Under the pieces are notes generated by a model. The model saw nothing but the letters and a program-made list of their open reading frames with translations, did not search any database and had not been told where the DNA came from. Below, piece after piece: positions 22,583 to 34,153 of a DNA stretch of 64,000 bases. Positions within the stretch are counted from its first letter, which is position 1; each line of letters opens with the position of its first letter. The stretch is taken from the NCBI GenBank assembly GCA_029216955.1, contig JANAVB010015600.1:35230346-35294345 (forward strand), in the 5' to 3' direction. This DNA comes from Iris pallida (Eukaryota > Streptophyta > Magnoliopsida > Asparagales > Iridaceae). Both the position numbers and the translations under genes were made by a program.

Positions 22583-22937
22583 TCGATTTCTCCCATTCTT
22601 AACTTATTATATGTACCTAGAAACCAAGTTGCACAAAAGATAATAGGTCTACCAAAAGATCACAAGATTCATCACAAGAATGAACAAAGCAAAAAGGTTC
22701 TTCATTTAAGCAGGAAGTAAAGGATTACATCAACATCAAAAAGAAGTAAAACACAAACTACATCTTCAGATCTCAAAAGATAGACAGAAATACTAAAACA
22801 AAATAGGGACATTGACTTTATTCATATTCTTGAAAACGGCAATTGTAAGACAACCAAATGAATCCTCACAGCCAGGGATCATAGTTACGTTGAGGCATGT
22901 ATCATTCCCTTAGCCATTTCGCATATAAAGGCTCTAT

Positions 22938-23847
22938 CTAATTAAGGTCCTCGGCAGGGGCAGGAGGATTAGAACTTCCGGTGCTACTACCCTCTGGCTG
23001 CGGCTCCTCCTTAATGGCGACTTCGATCTTGGGATTAATCTCTTCCATGATGGTCACCGGTTCTTATTTGACATTAACCTTTGGTATCACCTCCTCCTTA
23101 ATGGTCACCGGCTCTTGTCTGATGAGAGGAGGCAGTATCTCCTCCTTCACGATAGCCTCTGCCTTCGGATTGGATACTGTAACAAGATCAAAGAAAAGTT
23201 AGCAAAAGACTTAGAAGCTCAAAACAAAGCTTCTTAGGCGCATCAACAAATCTGGCGCATCAACTGGGTCGAAACCCATGCGTACAGATAGAACCTCATC
23301 AAAGGTGCAGGACTGAGGCCCAGGCGTATTTGAAGAGAAGCTTCGGCGCATTATCAGGACCTAAGTCCCTGTGCGTCAACAAAAGGAGCTTCGGTGCATC
23401 ATCAGGATCTAAGTCCATATGCGTCAGCAAAAGGCGCTTCGGCGCATCATCAGGACCTAAGTCCATGCGCGACAGCAAAAGGAGCTTCGGCGGATCATCA
23501 GGACCTAAGTCCATGCACGTCAGCAAAAGGAGCTTCGGCGCATCATCATGACCTAAGTCCATGCGCGTGAGCAAAAGGAGCTTCGTCGCATCATCAGGAC
23601 AAAGTCCATGTGCGTCAACAATGGAAACCCTAGGCATGTCAATGGGGATGCGACTCATTTCAGTCACACTCACGTGCCCCAACTGTGTTGCAAACACCAA
23701 GACAGAAGATCACTCACCGATCACCGCCGGCCGTACGTCGGCGTGCGTCGCTACAACAACGGGAGTATCATCTACGTAGACCAACACGGGCTCCTTGTCC
23801 TTGCCCCTTCCTCGGCCAGCACTGCCACGGGGAGTCTTGGAAGCCAT
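22938..23847 (-). pseudogene. Spliced antisense gene of Tat2 (Lys/Glu-rich product)
   Basis: Exon 1 is 23847-23718, starting MASKTPRGSAGRGRGKDK and ending at donor G|GTGAGTG. Exon 2 is 23176-22938, after acceptor TTACAG. The phases match (the split codon gives Val). Exon 2 encodes repeated blocks such as AIVKEEILPP, EPVTIKEEV and EVAIKEEPQPEGSS and ends at TAG 22938-22940. One in-frame TAA lies at codon 81, where Gln or Lys would fit. The product would be about 122 residues, highly charged, with no known domain. A TATA box lies at 23941-23950. Exon 1 is similar to that of the PMD-type antisense gene in Tat1. I infer a conserved antisense transcription unit of this lineage. Confidence 0.65.
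23336..23620. repeat. 48-bp tandem repeat inside the antisense-gene intron
   Basis: About six copies of a 48-bp unit (AGCTTCGGCGCATCATCAGG, then ACCTAAGTCCATGCGCGTCA, then GCAAAAGG) occur in a row. The unit is 3 x 16 nt, so frames stay open on both strands. Plus would read SFGASSGPKSMRVSKR repeats; minus would read LGPDDAPKLLLLT repeats. It lies in the predicted intron 23177-23717. It carries the same GCGCAT/ATGCGC words that pepper the LTR. Confidence 0.8.
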
Positions 23848-23940
23848 CTCTCTAAAAGAAGCTAGGGTTTTTTCAAGACTCTAGAGGAAGAAGGAGAAGA
23901 AGAAAACAAAAGTAGAAGACTCTCTTTCCCTCACATACGC

Positions 23941-23950
23941 CTATTTATAG
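23941..23950 (-). promoter_or_regulatory. TATA box of the Tat2 antisense gene
   Basis: CTATAAATAG on the minus strand lies about 95-103 bp upstream of the antisense ATG at 23847. Between them is a pyrimidine-rich leader with AAACCCTAG, a common plant 5' UTR word. Confidence 0.65.
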
Positions 23951-23978
23951 GCACGAGCCCCGCTCGTGAACCGATAAA

Positions 23979-26900
23979 TGTAAACCGTTAGATCCATTAA
24001 TTAATATTATTATTATTTTCCTCTTTAATTCAAATGTTTTAGTTGACATATAGAGTTTGTATATAATTTTTTTCATCTAAATTAAAGAGGGAAATAAGCT
24101 CCTTTTACAAAAGTGATTTTTCCCAAGGGCCTTAATGCAAAAACACCAAATTCAAATCCTACTGGCTGATCCCTTAGAAAAATTGCTCGATTCAAATCAA
24201 GAGATTATTTGAATCGCTAATAGGAATCAAAGAGATCAGTCCTATCTATTTTTAAATCAGATTCTTCCTATCTACTTCTCGTGAACCCTACATAAATAAG
24301 TATAATAGTAGAGGCGAACGACCTTATTCATCCATGAAATTTTCTGTTACCTTCCATTGCTAGAGCACTCGAGAAGGAGTCAAGACAGTAGTAGGAGCAA
24401 CCAAGCCCCATTCCCAAACCACCTAGGTAAGGGTTCTTCCTAAACTCAATGAATTCTGATATTTCAAGGAATTAGTCATAGTGTTTGATAAAATGTCTGT
24501 ATAAGGATTAATAGTAGTGGCAGATGTGTACTTTATTTCCTGTACGGCATAACTGTAAGGGGGAATCCAGGGTTATAGAGAATATATAGTGAGACATAGT
24601 ATCTATGTACAGGAATCGGGTGCACAGATTGAGTTTTTGTGTGTGTCTTGGAGGAGTGTTCTAATGCCTTCAAGCCTCTGTAACCGAATCATGATGTACC
24701 AAAGGTAAATAGAAGAATTGCGGGTAACATTGCAACAATCAGTAGTAGATCGAAATTAGAGGGTCGGGTGTATATCAGTTTTGGGACTAACTACATGATT
24801 CGTGATATATGAGGTAGGTATCGGTGACATGTTAGATAGACAACAGCATACATTGATTGTTGTACCTAATGTAGCAACTCGAGAATGGTATAGCCTTATA
24901 TTGAAAGAACAAACTGGGCACTACCAGGTTCAACGGGTTAGTTCTTGTAGTTTTGTAGTATATACAATTGTATGTGCAGTATCCTAATGTTAGAGGAGTT
25001 GGGTATTGGCCCTACAGACCGTATCAGGGGTTAGGAAACATTTCGTTTCAGCCCAGTTGGTTCAGAAGTACAGATTAGTCATATGGGATGCCTATGTTCT
25101 GTAGCCGATAAGTAATAGGAGGGGTGCCTAGATAATTCTAACAAGGACAGTCTACATATGTATTTAATGATTATAAAGTGAGTTGTGGTGTCATCGGAGT
25201 ATCTCAGATTAAGGAACAACAGGAATCAACGGGAATGAAGATAGGCGCTAGGAATTGGGGGTCCATATAGGCCATGTATCATTGTATCGAGAGTGAGAAA
25301 GAGCATACCAGTCAAAGATTTCGGATACCAGATTGCTCCACATATGATACCTACTATTAGGATACTTGGTATCTGATTTCTAGTATTAGACTGCCACGTA
25401 TGAATCTTTATTTTATTGATCGCATCATACATCAACTGCACTTGTTATCAGATTTGATACGTAGTAGCAGATGGTATACTTGATGTCAGATTGGACACCA
25501 CGCTAGGTGCATTAACAAGATGAAGAGTGGAACACTGCAACAGGCTAGTAAGTCTGTACAAATGGATATCAAATAACAGAGTCCAAGATGTGAGGGATCG
25601 ATGTGTCAAACATTTAGACGTTACCAGATTTGGGGTACCACCATATGTATATGGTAAGATGGAACTTGACAGTAGGGTAGGATACCTGAGCAAGGGAGAT
25701 CCCGGTACAGAAAAGTCGAGTATAGGTCGGTGCAGGTAATAGTGAGTGAAGGTTTTCATCTATATATCAGAAATTGACTAGTGTGTCTAAGTATCAGTTA
25801 GGATACCAGAGTATCCGACTCAGTGTACCAGAGTAACATTAAGGGTCATTATCGATCACAGAAGAGGGGAGATGTATAGAGGTAGGAATTTTTTATGTGG
25901 GTACAGTAGTAGGGAGGTACTCTCATGTATCGATAACATGAGATACTTCCATGTATCGGAATATCAACAAATTCCTGTAAGCACAATAGAGGTTCAAGCC
26001 AAGGGAGTCAAACCCACACCATAGGCAGCATACAGGACACCAAACACAGGTAAGTGTCAGGGTTAATAGTCGAGTCATGAAACTTAGAGTAGCATGGTCA
26101 GGAAAATCAGGTGCAAGGAGTATACTAGAGTATCAGTGATAACTGGATCAAGGGATAGAGACCTGAGATATAGGATCGGGTGGCCACCTTATGCTAGATG
26201 CTTGAAGTATCAAGGAGGGATATGTAAATGAGTGTATACATATATGGAATGGGCTTATATAATTTGAATAATGGTTTAGCCGTCACAAGTCTCAGTTTTC
26301 TCAAAAGGGGCAGGAGAACCGAATCTTAGGATATGAACTATAGGTGTGTGTGTCATGTAGGATCAATGATCCCAGATTGCTAAGGTTAGGAGTACCACCT
26401 GCTACTCATAGTGCTTTATACAATATAATCCTTCCGGGACCTATGTCCAGAATAGGTGGTGTGAACCAAACTGTAGTTTAGCTACTGTACGCTATTTACC
26501 ATCTGTTGTTTTTAGTATAATACCTGAAGTGCATATCAGGCAGATCAAGGAGAAGGGTGTGCCTACAGGCACACTTCCTGTATTACACCAGGGAGAAGTT
26601 AAAGAGGGCTGTACAAACAAAAGGCAGGTAAACTAATATAAAGAACAGTCCATACAATTAGTATTACTATATATATATGAGCTATAGATAGAGAAAAGGG
26701 TTAAGCCAAATAGACTTAATAAAATTAGATATTACCAAGATAAGCAAAGAAAGGTTAGAAGCCTATATACACACACATGGAGAGTAGATAAGGCCATGAA
26801 AACATAGAAACCTAAATAGGATCACTACATTCTAAATATGCAATTCTCCATTGGGGTCGACCTAGAAAACTAACAAGTAAATAGATAGGCTAGTTATTAC

Positions 26901-28107
26901 TTCGAATTATGTTTTGACATTATGTATATGGTATAAATAGGGTCTCTGGACTTTGACTCAACACTTGGCCTGTGCCAGCAGCTCAGGACCACAGGCAAGT
27001 ATACCTTGCCGAACATATACAGTATTTACATTATTTTTCTCTCTCTATGGCATCTCTTTTCATATTGTCACATGATTTCCATATTGTGATTGGTGTCCTT
27101 GATTGTCTTACCTGTTCTAGATTACGTGCACGTATAGGATATTCGATATTACTTGTCTATTAGTCCTCTTCATATTATCATGTCTTGTGATAGAGTTTCC
27201 AGTTCTACACCTTGTTCTTGACTTGACTTTTCTTAGCTGGGAGTATCTTGCATTGTACTACAGTTGAGACATACTATATATTGGGAGTATCTTACATTGT
27301 GCTATGACCTATAGCAGATTCTTCTACCCTGATATTGATAGATTGACTTGACTTGCGACACTATAAATTGGGAGTATCTTGCATTGTACTACGGTTTATA
27401 TGTGTATACTTGATCTTGTATTCCTTTAGGAGAGGAAATCGATATTAGAATTGGCTAATCTTGACTGGGAGTATCTTGTATTGTACTACAGTCAAAACCT
27501 ACTATAGATTGGGAGTATCTTGTATTGTACTACAAGCTATAGAGGTTACTCGTTTGATTGATAGCCAAGTCTAGTATTACATTTCCATAGTGTTTGTCAT
27601 GTTTTAGATATCTTTCTTGCACCGTTCTTATCCTCCTTACATGTTATTTACAGTTATATTAGTAGGCATGTTTTATGTATCTTGCTAGTCCTCTGAGGAC
27701 CTAATGATCTCTTCAGGTTTTAGCTAGGTTTGAGCCAGGTGCACATGAGCGGACTTGAGCAAGTTTCAGAATACGGTACTACTGCAGTAAAAGACGAATT
27801 TGATGTTTAGCCTAGTTTATTCTATTTCCTGTCTTTACTTTATTTTCGTCTATTGGTAGTGGATTTGTATCACCGGACGTGACTTGAACTACTTGAAATT
27901 CAAATTTTTTTTATTCAGTCCTTTATTATTCAGTTGTATTTATTGGATTTGGATGTGACTTTACTTCTGTGGATGAGATCTAGATTACCTTGTTGGACAT
28001 AGTTTTCTGTGACTTGTATACACTAGACAGCGTACTACCGCCGACACTTCGGTGTAGGCTGGGCTTGGACACGCCTCGTATCCGAAAAGCGGGTGCGGGT
28101 CGTGACT
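23979..28107 (+). repeat. 5' LTR of the gag-only element
   Basis: It is 4129 bp, AT-rich and has no coding region I can support. CCTACATAAATAAGTATAAT near 24290-24309 is a promoter candidate. A hairpin array lies at 27232-27547. The last bases are GACT where the 3' LTR has GACA. Confidence 0.9.
27232..27547 (+). ncRNA. Hairpin array with conserved loop (5' LTR copy)
   Basis: Five copies of a 23-nt core (GGGAGTATCTTG…GTACTAC) occur at 27239, 27283, 27370, 27467 and 27511. Each is bracketed by arms that pair: CTTAGCT/AGTTGAG (two G-U), CTATATATT/GACCTATAG, CTATAAATT/GGTTTATAT, TTGACT/AGTCAA and AACCTACTATAGATT/AAGCTATAGAGGTT. Arms differ between copies while cores are nearly identical. It lies about 560 bp from the LTR end, possibly in the transcribed R/U5 part. 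Function is unknown. Confidence 0.6.
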
Positions 28108-28122
28108 AGTTATTTGTGGTGG

Positions 28123-28186
28123 CCTATGCAGGTCTTCGTTAATCACCTCGGTTATAATATTGTACTGTCGTGAGCCTGCACATAGG
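28123..28186 (+). ncRNA. Hairpin just after the 5' LTR
   Basis: CCTATGCAGG (28123-28132) pairs with CCTGCACATAGG (28175-28186), leaving a 2-nt bulge and a 42-nt loop. The position, directly after the LTR and before gag, is where packaging or dimerisation structures occur in retroelements; the role here is inference. Confidence 0.4.
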
Positions 28187-28318
28187 ACTAAAAACTTAGG
28201 ATCTCATCCACGTGTCTTGAAAACAGTATTGATCTCTGTCCTTGATTTCTATTGGATCTTTGACTTGCATCCTGCTTGAAATCTTTATATCGTCTAATGT
28301 TTTCTTTTATTACTATGA

Positions 28319-29608
28319 ATGGATTCTCAAGACAGGGACAACGCTTTCCTGAACACCCCACCGACGCAGGGAGGCCAACTTACTCAGATGGGCAATCCGC
28401 CATAGCCATAATTCTCGAGATTTCGCAGAGATGACATTCCACCACCCCCGCAGTTTCCTCCGCAGACTCCACCACCAGCACCCGTTCTGCCTTCAACAGT
28501 TGTCCCACCACCAGCACAAGTTCCACATCCAGTACCAGCCATGCACCTGGCACCAGCAATGTATCCAGCATTTCCTATGCACCCGGCACCAGCGATGTAT
28601 CCAGCTCCTATGATGTATCCAACACATGTTCTGTCTCCGCCACCTGCACTGGACAACGTTGCTCTCCTCAAAATCTTCCACCAGCTCATCACTTCCCAAA
28701 TGGAGCAGGCCAACACCTTTCGCGACACATTGAGAGAGGCTCTCCAGACTAGGGATGCTCCACGACCGCGCCCTAGAACTTCCAAGAATTTCATGGACCT
28801 TAGGCCCAGGGAATTCAAGGGAATGGAAGGGATTCTCTACGCGGACGAATGGTTGGAGAACGTGGACCAAATTCTTCGGATGACTCGAGTTCCTGAAGAC
28901 CTGGAGTTCGAGTCAGCTAGCATGCAGCTTTACGACATCACCCACACGTGGTATAGAGATGACCCTCGATTCACCGTACCAGATATGACTTAGGAAGAAT
29001 TCAAGGAGCTGTTCAAGACGAAGTTCTATCCCGAAGGAGCCTACGAAGAGTTGGAGAACGAGTTCGAGAGCCTGGAGCAGGGCAACCTCTCTATCGACGA
29101 GTACTCTACTGATTTCTCCTGCCTCAGCCGCTTCGCAGATGCCTTGGCCCCTACAGCCAAAGCCAAAAAGTTCTGAAAAGGGCTATTTCATGAAATTCGC
29201 ATCGCCATCGCCACCAGCCAGGCCACCACATACGAAAGAATCTTGAAGGTTGTACAGGACGTAGAGAATGAGCTGAAGCACAAGCAGAAGAGAGACCGAG
29301 ACGCGTATGGAGGGGGCAGCAGCCGATCGGAAGCGGTGAAACGCCCCAACACTCCAGTACGGCAGCATCATCAGCAGCCAAGAGACACCCCGAATCGAGA
29401 GCTTCCAACATATCAGCGTTACAGAAAGAAGGGACACAGTGAGAGCGACTGCCGCTGGAGACTAGGCCAATGTTTAAACTGTGGTTCGGATCAGCATCAG
29501 TTGCGAGATTGCCCAAGGCGTCGACCTGTAGCACCAGGAGGGCAAGCTTTTGCCATGATCACGGAGGATGCGCCAGCACTACAAGAAGGAGTTGACGGTG
29601 ATTCCTAA
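28319..29608 (+). pseudogene. gag of the TR-GAG element
   Basis: The ATG at 28319 opens a frame of 430 codons with four stops: TAG 28403, TAA 28409, TAG 28991 and TGA 29174. Each is explained by one C-to-T or G-to-A change (Gln, Gln, Trp, Arg). The N-terminus is Pro/Met/Ala-rich (PPPPQFPPQTPPP). The gag domain follows at about residues 155-290: PREFKGMEGILYADEWLENV, then EEFKELFKTKFYPEGAYEEL and LSIDEYSTDFSCLSRFA. One intact zinc knuckle, CLNCGSDQHQLRDC, is at about 29470-29511. An upstream knuckle has both first cysteines changed to tyrosine (YQRYRKKGHSESDC). The protein would form particles packaging the element's RNA. Confidence 0.88.
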
Positions 29609-29715
29609 TAAGTTTATAGTAGTAGTATTATTGGTAATTTTATATTAGATATTAGCTTAAGTGTGTAGTAACATTTTAGACTATTCATTCTGATATATCG
29701 GAGCACTTTAAATTT

Positions 29716-29744
29716 TGAAGATGAAATTTTTCTGAGGGTAGATT
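29716..29744 (+). promoter_or_regulatory. Polypurine-tract region of the TR-GAG element
   Basis: TTGAAGATGAAATTTTTCTG followed by AGGGTAGAT immediately precedes the 3' LTR. This is the usual end of a plant gypsy internal region, which places the element in Ty3/gypsy although pol is absent. Confidence 0.65.
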
Positions 29745-32700
29745 TGTAAACCCTAGGATCCATTATTAATATTATTATTATTTTCCTCTTTAATTAAAAT
29801 GTGTTAATTGACTTATAGAGTTTGTATACAATTTTTTTTCATCTAAATTAAAGAAGGAAATAAGATCCTTTTACAAAAGTGATTTTTCCCAAGGGCCTTA
29901 ATGCAAAAACACTAAATTCAAATCCTACTGGCCGATCCATTAGAACAATTGCTTGATTCAAATCAAGAGATTATTTGAATCGCTAATAGGAATCAAAGAG
30001 ATCAGTCTTATCTATTTTTAAATCAGATTCTCCCTATCTACTTCTCGTGAACCCTACATATATAAGTATAATAGCAGGGGCGGCCGACCTTATTCATCCA
30101 TGAAATTTTCTGTTACCTCACATTGCTAGAGCACTCGAGAAGGAGTCAAGACAGTAGCAGGAGCAACCAAGCCCCATTCCCAAACCACCTAGGTAAGGGT
30201 TCTTCCTAAACTCAATGAATTCTGATATTTCAATGAATTAGTCGTAGTGTTTGATAAAATGTCTGTATAAGGATTAATAGTAGTGGCAGATGTGTACTTT
30301 ATTTCCTGTATGGCATAACTGTAAGGGGGAACCCAGGGTTATAGAGAATATATAGTGAGACATAGTGTCTATGTACAGGAATCGGGTGCACAGATTGAGT
30401 TTTTGTGTGTGTCTTGGAGGAGTGTTCTAATGCCTTCAAGCCTCTGTAACCGAATCATGATGTACCAAAGGTAAATAGAAGAATTGCGGGTAATATTGCA
30501 ACAATCAGTAGTAGATCGAAATTAGAGGGTCGGGTGTATATCAGTTTTGGGACTAACTACATGATTCGTGATATATGAGGTAGGTATCGGTGACATGTTA
30601 GATAGACAACAGGATACATTGATTGTTGTACCTAATGTAGCAACTCTAGAATGGCATAGCCTTATATTGATAGAACAAACTGGGCACCACCAGGTTCAAC
30701 GGGTTAGTTCTTATAGTTTTGCAGTATATACAATTGTATGTGCAGTATCCTAACGTTAGAGGAGTTGGGTATTGGCCCTATAGACCGTATCAGGGGTTAG
30801 AAAACATTTCGTTTCAGCCCAGTTGGTTCAGAAGTACAGATTAGTTATATGGGATGCCTATGTTCTGTAGCCGATGAGTAATAGGAGGGGTGCCTAGATA
30901 ATTCTAACAAGGAAAGTCTACATATGTATTTAATGATTATGAAGTGAGTTGTGGTGTCATCGGAGTATCTCAGATTAAGGAACAACAGGAATCAACGGGA
31001 ATAAAGATAGGCGCTAGGAATTGGGGGTCCATATAGGCCATGTATCATTGTATCGAGAGTGAGAAAGAGCATATCAGTCAAAGATTTCTGATACCAGATT
31101 GCTCCACATATGATACCTAGTATTAGGATACTTGGTATCTGATTTCTAGTATTAGACTGCTACGTATCAGTCTTTATTTTATTGATCGCATCATACATCA
31201 ACTGCACTTATTATCGGATTTGATACGTAGTAGCAGATGGTATACTTGATGTCAGATTGGACACTACGCTAGGTGCATTAACAAGATGAAGAGTGGAACA
31301 CTGCAACAGGTTAGTAAAGTCTGTACAAATGGATATCAAATAACAGTGTCCAAGATGTGAGGGATCGGCGTGTCAAACGTTTAGACGTTACCAGATTTGG
31401 GGTATCACCATATGTATATGGTAAGATGGAACTTGACAGTAGGGTAGGATACCTGAGCAAGGGAGATCCCGGTACAGAAAAGTCGAGTATAGGTTGGTGC
31501 AGTTACTAGTGAGTGAAGGTTTTCATCTATTTATCAGAAATTGACTAGTGTGTCTAGGTATCAGTTAGGATACCAGAGTATCCGACTCAGTGTACCAGAG
31601 TAACATTAAGGGTCATTATCGATCACAGAAGAGGGGAGATGTATAGAGGTGGGAATTTTTTATGTGGGTACAGTAGTAGGGAGGTACTCTCATGTATCGA
31701 TAACATGAGATACTTCCATGTATCAGAATATCAACAAATTCTTGTAAGCACAATAGAGGTTCAAGCCAAGGGAGTCAAACCCACACCATAGGCAGCATAC
31801 AGGACATCAAACACAGGTAAGTGTCAGGGTTAATAGTCGAGTCATGAATCTTAGAGTAGCATGGTCAGGAAAATCAGGTGCAAGGAGTACACTAGAGTAT
31901 CAGTGATAACTGGGTCAAGGGATAGAGACCTGAGATATAGGATCGGGTGGCCACCTCATGCTAGATGCTTGAAGTATCAAGGAGGGATATGTAAATGAGT
32001 GTATACATATATGGAATGGGCTTATATAATTTGAATAATGGTTTAGCCGTCACAAGTCTCAGTTTTCTCAAAAGGGGCAGGAGAACCAAATCTTAGGATA
32101 TGAACTATTGGTGTGTGTGTCATGTAGGATCAATGATCCCAGATTGCTAAGGTTAGGAGTACCACCTGCTACTCATAGTACTTTATACAATATAATCCTT
32201 CCTGGACCTATGTCCAGAATAGGTGGTGTGAACCAAACTGTAGTTTAGCTACTGTACGCTACTTACTATATGTTGTTTTTAGTATAATACCTGAAGTGCA
32301 TATCAGGCAGATCAAGGAAAAGGGTGTGCCTACAGGCACACTTCCTGTTTACACCAGGGAGAAGTTAAAGAGGGTTGTACAAACAAAAGGCAGGTAAACT
32401 AATGTAAAGAACAGTCCATACAATTAGTATTACTATATATATATGAGCTATAGATAGAGAAAAGGGTTAAGCCAAATAGACTTAATAAAATTAGATATTA
32501 CCAAGATAATCAAAGAAAGGTTAGAAGCCTATATACATACACATGGAGAGTAGACAAGGCCATGAAAACATAGAAACCTAAATAGGATCACTACATTCTA
32601 AATACGCAATTCTCCATTGGGGTCGACCTAGAAAACTAACAAGTAAATAGATAGGCTAGTTATTACTTCGAATTATGTTTTGACATTATGTACATGGTAT

Positions 32701-33876
32701 AAATAGGTTCTCTGGACTTTGACTCAACACTTGGCCCGTGCCAGCAGCTTAGGACCACATGCAAGTATACCTTGCCGAACATATACAGTATTTATATTAT
32801 TTTTCTCTCTCTCTATGGTATCTCTTTTCATATTGTCACATGATTTCCATATTGTGATTGGTGTACTTGATTATCTTACATGTTCTAGATTACGTGCACG
32901 TATAGGATATTCGATATTACTTGTCTATTAGTCATCTTCATGTTATCATGTCTTGTGGTAGAGTTGCCAGTTCTACACCTTGTTCTTGACTTGACTATTC
33001 TTAGCTGGGAGTATCTTGCATTGTACTACAGTTGAGACATACTATAGATTGGGAGTATCTTACATTGTGCTACGACCTATAGCAGATTCTTCTACCCTAT
33101 ATTAATAGATTGACTTGACTTGCGATACTATAAATTGGGAGTATCTTGCATTGTACTATGGTTTATAGGTGTATACTTGATCTTGTATTCCTTTAGGAGA
33201 GGAAATCGATATTAGAATTGGCTAATCTTGACTGGGAGTATCTTGCATTGTACTACAGTCGAAACCTACTATAGATTGGGAGTATCTTGCATTGTACTAC
33301 AAGCTATAGAGGTTACTCGTTTGATTGATAGCCAAGTCTAGTATTACATTTCCATAATGCTTGTCGTGTTTTAGATATCTTTCTTGCACTGTCCTTATCC
33401 TCCTTACATGTTATTTACTGTTATATTAGTAGACATGTTTTATGTATCTTGCTAGTCCTCTGAGGACCTGATGATCTCTTCAGGTTTTAGCTGGGTTTGA
33501 GCCAGGTGCACACGAGCGGACTTGAGCCCGTTTCAGACTACGGTACTACTGCAGTAAAAGACGAATTTGATGTTTAGCCTAGTTTATTCTATTTCCTGTC
33601 TTTACTTTTCTTTCGTCTATTGGTAGTGGATTTGTATCCACCGGACCTGACTTGAACTACTTGAAATTCAGCTTTTTTATTATTCAGTCCATTATTATTC
33701 AGTTGTATTTATTGGATTTGGATGTGACTTTACTTCTGTGGATGAGATCTAGATTACCTTGTTGGACATAGTTTTCTGTGACTTATATACACTAGACAGC
33801 GTACTACCACCGACACTGCGGTATAGGCTGGGCTTGGACACACCTCGTATTCGAAAAGCGGGTGCGGGTCATGACA
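29745..33876 (+). repeat. 3' LTR of the gag-only element
   Basis: It is 4132 bp, about 97% identical to the 5' LTR in the sampled part. It contains the second copy of the hairpin array at 33000-33314 and ends GGGTCATGACA before the ATAAA duplication. Confidence 0.92.
33000..33314 (+). ncRNA. Hairpin array with conserved loop (3' LTR copy)
   Basis: It has the same five cores as at 27232-27547. Differences from the 5' LTR are mostly pairing-neutral or improve pairing: CTATAGATT/GACCTATAG and CTATAAATT/GGTTTATAG pair better here. TTGACT/AGTCGA replaces TTGACT/AGTCAA by a G-U pair. Confidence 0.6.
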
Positions 33877-33881
33877 ATAAA

Positions 33882-34153
33882 GGCTGACGTCAGCAAAACT
33901 CTTTGGGTCTCATGAAACTGACGGCTGTATATCTTCCAAAAGATTATCATTAATCTTCCAAAATTTGAGACGCTATCTTCTTGCATAAAATCGAGTAGAA
34001 CATGCGCCCCCACAGCAATGCGCGAAGCGATCATGTGCCCAGAAGAGCCATGCGCCCAGACGAGGACAAACGTCCAGAACAACTACTACCCATGCTTCTT
34101 GTTCAAAGTATTCCAAAACATGGCAGAAAGTTTTGAAAACTTTGAAGGGGTCT
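33882..34153 (+). other. Tat2 sequence between TR-GAG and 3' LTR, with polypurine tract
   Basis: This is the remainder of the Tat2 3' region with more ATGCGCCC words. AAAACTTTGAAGGGG (34136-34150) followed by TCT is the polypurine tract, identical to that of Tat1. Confidence 0.75.

Larger units (their letters stand above)
23979..33876 (+). mobile_element. Gag-only LTR retrotransposon with 4.1-kb LTRs (TR-GAG type)
   Basis: The LTRs are 23979-28107 and 29745-33876, both starting TGTAAACC and ending GGTCRTGACW. ATAAA flanks both sides exactly (23974-23978 and 33877-33881). The internal region is only 1.64 kb and encodes gag but no pol, so the element depends on proteins of another gypsy element. 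In a 420-bp sample I counted 11 LTR differences by hand (about 97% identity), so it is far younger than Tat2. It inserted just outside the antisense promoter of Tat2. I could not match a standard primer-binding site after 28107. Confidence 0.92.

Noticed and set aside
23336..23620. CRISPR-like regular repeat
   Set aside because: Units are contiguous 48-bp tandem copies without unique spacers, in plant nuclear DNA.
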